Translations under genes and position numbers: made by a program
In this document: piece after piece, positions 61,321 to 64,000 of the stretch
Position numbering within the stretch: the stretch's first letter is position 1
How the letters are laid out: every line of letters begins with the position of its first letter
Assembly (NCBI RefSeq): GCF_019039035.1
Contig: NZ_JAHNZT010000004.1
Span: 62,001-126,000, forward strand
Length of the DNA stretch: 64,000 bases
Reading direction: 5' to 3'
Source: Citreicoccus inhibens
Lineage (GTDB): Bacteria > Myxococcota > Myxococcia > Myxococcales > Myxococcaceae
Notes under the pieces: model-generated
The model's database searches: none
What the model was told of the DNA's origin: nothing
What the model saw: only the letters and a program-made list of their open reading frames with translations

Positions 61321-64000
61321 ATGGCAGACAGCACCGGCAGGCTCACGGACCAGTTCCAGGTCGACAAGGACGGTGGCGCTTCCTATGCATTCGAGCTGAA
61401 GGTCCCTCCGGGGACCGCGGGCCTCGCACCCGCGCTGGGTATTGCCTACAACAGCGGCGGCGCGGATGGGCTGATGGGCGTGGGCTTTGGCCTGAGCGGG
61501 CTCTCCTCCATCACCCGCGCGGGCCGCACCGTCGCGCAGGACGGCCAGCACGGCGCCGTCTCCTATGACCTGGATGACCGCTTCACGCTGGATGGGCAGC
61601 GATTGATGGCGGTCTCGGGCGCCTACGGGCAACCCCAGACGGTCTACCACACGGAGATCCAGTCCTGGCGCAAGGTGGTCCCCCAATATCCCGCGGGCTG
61701 GGACATCCAGCGGGGTCCGCGCTCCTTCATCGTCCATGCTCGGGATGGACAGACATGGGAGTACGGCACGACCGAGGACTCGCGCGTGCCAGCGTCGAGC
61801 ACGCAGCCCGCCATCCGCTTGTGGTCCCTCCAGCGCGTCACCGACCGGCATGGCAACTTCATGACGGTGACGTATGAGCAGGACGCGCAGAACAACGTCC
61901 ACTATCCGAAGCTCATCGAGTACACGGACAACGCCCGCCACCCCATCGCCAAGAAGCGACAGGTCCGCTTCGCCTACACCGAGCGGCAAGACGCCACCAC
62001 GCAGTACGTGGGCGGCCATCCCTTCCGCACCACCCGCCTGCTGTCCCAAGTGCAGACCTTCGTGGATGGCGCGCTGGTGCGCACCTACCGGTTCGACTAC
62101 CAGCTCAGCAAGGCCACGCGGCGCCCCCTGCTGCACGCCGTCTCCACGGAGGCCCGAGACACCTCCCTGCCCCGCACCACCTTCGCGTGGCAGGGCCAGG
62201 GGGACGCGGAGCCCACGCTGTTCCAGCCGCCTCGCTCACTCGGGAAGACGTTGCAGGGTGGCCTGCGCATCCCCATGGACGTGAGCGGCAACGGCCTCAC
62301 GGACGTGCTGCACGCGTACGCCACGAACCAGCAACTCCGCTTGGACCTCTATCTGTCCACCAAACAGGGCCTGGAGGGCCCGCACGCCGTGGACCTGGGC
62401 GGCGCGACGCTTCCCTGGGGCGGAGCGTTCTGCCCCCTGGACGTGGACGCGGATGGCCACATGGACCTCGTCTACGCGGCCAACAACGGGGGCCGTCTGG
62501 GGTTGACCCTCTTCAAGGCCACCGAGCGCAATGGGCGCTGGACGCTCGCGCGCCAGGGGCCGGTGAACGGCGCGGGCCCCTCCGACCTCATCTGGGGTGG
62601 GCGGCTCCTCGCCCTGGACGTGGATGGCGATGGCCGCTCCGACCTTGTCTACGCCACGAACAACGCCGCGATGCTGAAGCTGGACGTCCTGTACTCGCAG
62701 GGGAACAGCTTCGCGCCGTCCTCCAGCGGCCCGGTCTCCACCTCGCTGCCATTTGGCGGACATCTGGTGCCGCTGGACTTGGACGGGAATGGGCAGACCG
62801 ACCTCGTCTACGCCACGAATGACAGCGGCTTCCTGAAGCTGACGTGGCTCAAGGCCGCACCCGAGCGCCAGGGCTTCCAGGTCCAGACCCCGCCGCTGCT
62901 GCCCTCCGGCACACGGGTGCCCTGGGGTGGCAGCCTCCTGCCCATCCACTTGAGCGGCAACGGCACGCTGGACCTGCTCAATCCCTATACAGATGGCAGC
63001 ACGCTGCACCTGCGCACGCTCCGCAACACCGGCAAGGGCTTCGTCCTCCAGGACCTGGGCAGCACGGGGCTCGCGTTCGGCGCCATCATTCCGCAGCTCA
63101 TGCCCGCGGACGTCCGAGGCAGCGGCCGGGACGACCTGATCATCATGGGCGAGCACCGGCCAGCGGGCGCGCCGGCCCCCAGTCGCCTCGCGGTGCTCGT
63201 CAACGAGGGGGGCACCCTGCGCGCCTACCCGAAGGTGTCCCAGCTGCCCGATTTCGTCGCCGCGGGCGAGTCCACCGCCGCGCTCGGATTGACGGGCATC
63301 GGCAAGGCCGACGTGCTGCACGTCGATGGCTCCGGCGCCACCCACCTGCTGTCCGCGACGCTCGATTATCCCGACCTGGTCGCCTCCATCACCAATGGCC
63401 TGGGGGGGCGCTTCGAGCTGACCTACAAGCCGCTCACCGATTCATCCATCTACAGCCGCAAGCCGCCCGCCTCGGACGCGGTGGACATGCAGGCGCTGTT
63501 CAACAACCAGCTCCCCGGGGCCACCTATGCGCTGGCCGCGCAGCCCGGCGCCCAGACCCACCCGGTGGGCATGAGCTTCGCCTCGCGCTCCGTCCAGTAC
63601 CCCCGCTACGTCGTGGCCGCCTACGCGCAGGTGTACTCGGCGGCCCAGGGCTCCACCCATGCCTTCACCTATGCCGGCGCGCGGCTGAGCCTCCAGGGAC
63701 GCGGCTGGATGGGCTTCGCGTCGTGGTCCAAGACGGACCCGCAGACAGGCGCCTCGGGCGTCATCACCGAGACGCGCTACCACCAGGACTTCCCTCGCAC
63801 CTCCGCCGTGGAATCACAGACGGTGCGTCGCGCGTCGGACCAGGCGCTGATGGCGCGCTCCGAGTACGTCTACAGCACCCCGGAGAGCGCGGGCGTGTAC
63901 CAACTCCAGACGACGGAGGCGCGCAAGAAGCTCTACACCTTCGCCACCACGGACTCGCCCGACTGCGTGCGCACGAACTCCTTCCAATACGACGACTACG
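61321..64000 (+). CDS. SpvB/TcaC-like toxin-complex B component, N-terminal part (3' end outside window)
   Basis: The frame runs open from ATG to the window edge (893 codons). The start, ADSTGRLTDQFQVDKDGGAS then YAFELKVPPGTAGLAPALGI, is the SpvB N-terminal domain with its P-P-G-T-x-G-L-x-P and Y-N-S-G-G motifs; GVGFGLSGLSSITRAGRTVA continues it. From about residue 320 come FG-GAP/VCBS-like repeats (DVSGNGLTDVLHAYA, DVDADGHMDLVYAAN, DVDGDGRSDLVYATN, DLDGNGQTDLVYATN, HLSGNGTLDLLNPY), Ca-binding beta-propeller blades. A TcdB-like middle part (SITNGLGGRFELTYKPLTDS, TYAGARLSLQGRGWMGFASW) follows. In Tc toxins this protein forms the cocoon that encloses the toxic C-terminus. The RHS core and toxin end lie beyond the window. 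Confidence 0.85.
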   Translation, partial: MADSTGRLTDQFQVDKDGGASYAFELKVPPGTAGLAPALGIAYNSGGADGLMGVGFGLSGLSSITRAGRTVAQDGQHGAVSYDLDDRFTLDGQRLMAVSGAYGQPQTVYHTEIQSWRKVVPQYPAGWDIQRGPRSFIVHARDGQTWEYGTTEDSRVPASSTQPAIRLWSLQRVTDRHGNFMTVTYEQDAQNNVHYPKLIEYTDNARHPIAKKRQVRFAYTERQDATTQYVGGHPFRTTRLLSQVQTFVDGALVRTYRFDYQLSKATRRPLLHAVSTEARDTSLPRTTFAWQGQGDAEPTLFQPPRSLGKTLQGGLRIPMDVSGNGLTDVLHAYATNQQLRLDLYLSTKQGLEGPHAVDLGGATLPWGGAFCPLDVDADGHMDLVYAANNGGRLGLTLFKATERNGRWTLARQGPVNGAGPSDLIWGGRLLALDVDGDGRSDLVYATNNAAMLKLDVLYSQGNSFAPSSSGPVSTSLPFGGHLVPLDLDGNGQTDLVYATNDSGFLKLTWLKAAPERQGFQVQTPPLLPSGTRVPWGGSLLPIHLSGNGTLDLLNPYTDGSTLHLRTLRNTGKGFVLQDLGSTGLAFGAIIPQLMPADVRGSGRDDLIIMGEHRPAGAPAPSRLAVLVNEGGTLRAYPKVSQLPDFVAAGESTAALGLTGIGKADVLHVDGSGATHLLSATLDYPDLVASITNGLGGRFELTYKPLTDSSIYSRKPPASDAVDMQALFNNQLPGATYALAAQPGAQTHPVGMSFASRSVQYPRYVVAAYAQVYSAAQGSTHAFTYAGARLSLQGRGWMGFASWSKTDPQTGASGVITETRYHQDFPRTSAVESQTVRRASDQALMARSEYVYSTPESAGVYQLQTTEARKKLYTFATTDSPDCVRTNSFQYDDY

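Noticed and set aside
1..64000. CRISPR arrays, tRNA or rRNA genes, insertion sequences
   Set aside because: No regularly spaced direct repeats, cloverleaf-like segments with CCA-end context, rRNA motifs or transposase-like proteins were seen on reading both strands.

Overview
The window is high-GC, gene-dense DNA with long arrays of short-spaced or overlapping genes and many two-way regulator/target pairs. It also carries homogentisate-type tyrosine breakdown, two B12-dependent acyl-CoA mutases, secreted proteins with lipoboxes and a toxin-complex-like gene. Together these look like the chromosome of a myxobacterium (Myxococcus/Corallococcus/Archangium type); this is inferred from gene content and base composition, not from a marker gene. 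I saw no rRNA, tRNA, insertion sequence, CRISPR array or origin.

Layout. 0-3.6 kb: the end of a sulfatase gene, a decayed stretch, then a glycerophosphodiester phosphodiesterase divergent from a Crp/Fnr regulator. 3.6-14 kb: a promoter and cobalamin riboswitch lead into an eight-gene operon (class III aminotransferase, P5C-dehydrogenase-like aldehyde dehydrogenase, second class III aminotransferase, CoA-transferase A and B, thiolase, small unknown protein, acyl-CoA thioesterase), with a convergent MocR-type regulator. The enzyme set fits beta-lysine -> 3-aminoadipate semialdehyde -> 3-aminoadipate -> 3-oxoadipate -> 3-oxoadipyl-CoA -> acetyl-CoA + succinyl-CoA. I regard this as the most interesting system in the window. 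14-21 kb: NIPSNAP protein, small unknowns, GNAT acetyltransferase, an AraC regulator divergent from a DUF4267 membrane protein with a perfect palindrome between them, a GT-C-like membrane glycosyltransferase and a frameshifted family-6 glycoside hydrolase remnant. 21-30 kb: a minus-strand operon of methylmalonyl-CoA mutase small and large subunits, the MeaB chaperone and the fused isobutyryl-CoA mutase IcmF.

30-38 kb: dienelactone hydrolase, LysR/serine-hydrolase pair, tyrosine catabolism genes (hppD, hmgA and a Rieske protein) and a DoxX-like membrane protein. 37-44 kb: a zeta-toxin-domain protein with an alanine-rich helical N-terminus and a small partner gene, a secreted esterase, a radical SAM protein with an unassigned second half, and beta-carbonic anhydrase. 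44-54 kb: a DUF3142 lipoprotein with a secreted helical-repeat partner, a LysR regulator, and a 1352-residue TPM-like, coiled-coil membrane protein with a Ser/Gly tail. 54-64 kb: ureidoglycolate lyase, a broken TetR gene with an intact operator in front of an enlarged LolC/E-like permease, DUF2306 protein, serine hydrolase, a sigma-54-type promoter before a class 3 lipase, and the start of an SpvB/TcaC-like protein that runs off the window.

B12 links two regions: a B12-sensing leader controls the putative diamino-acid operon, and the mutase operon uses B12 as cofactor. Known cobalamin riboswitches usually shut genes down when B12 is plentiful, so the first operon may be a B12-independent route used when a B12-dependent alternative (for example lysine 5,6-aminomutase) cannot run. 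This last step is inference.
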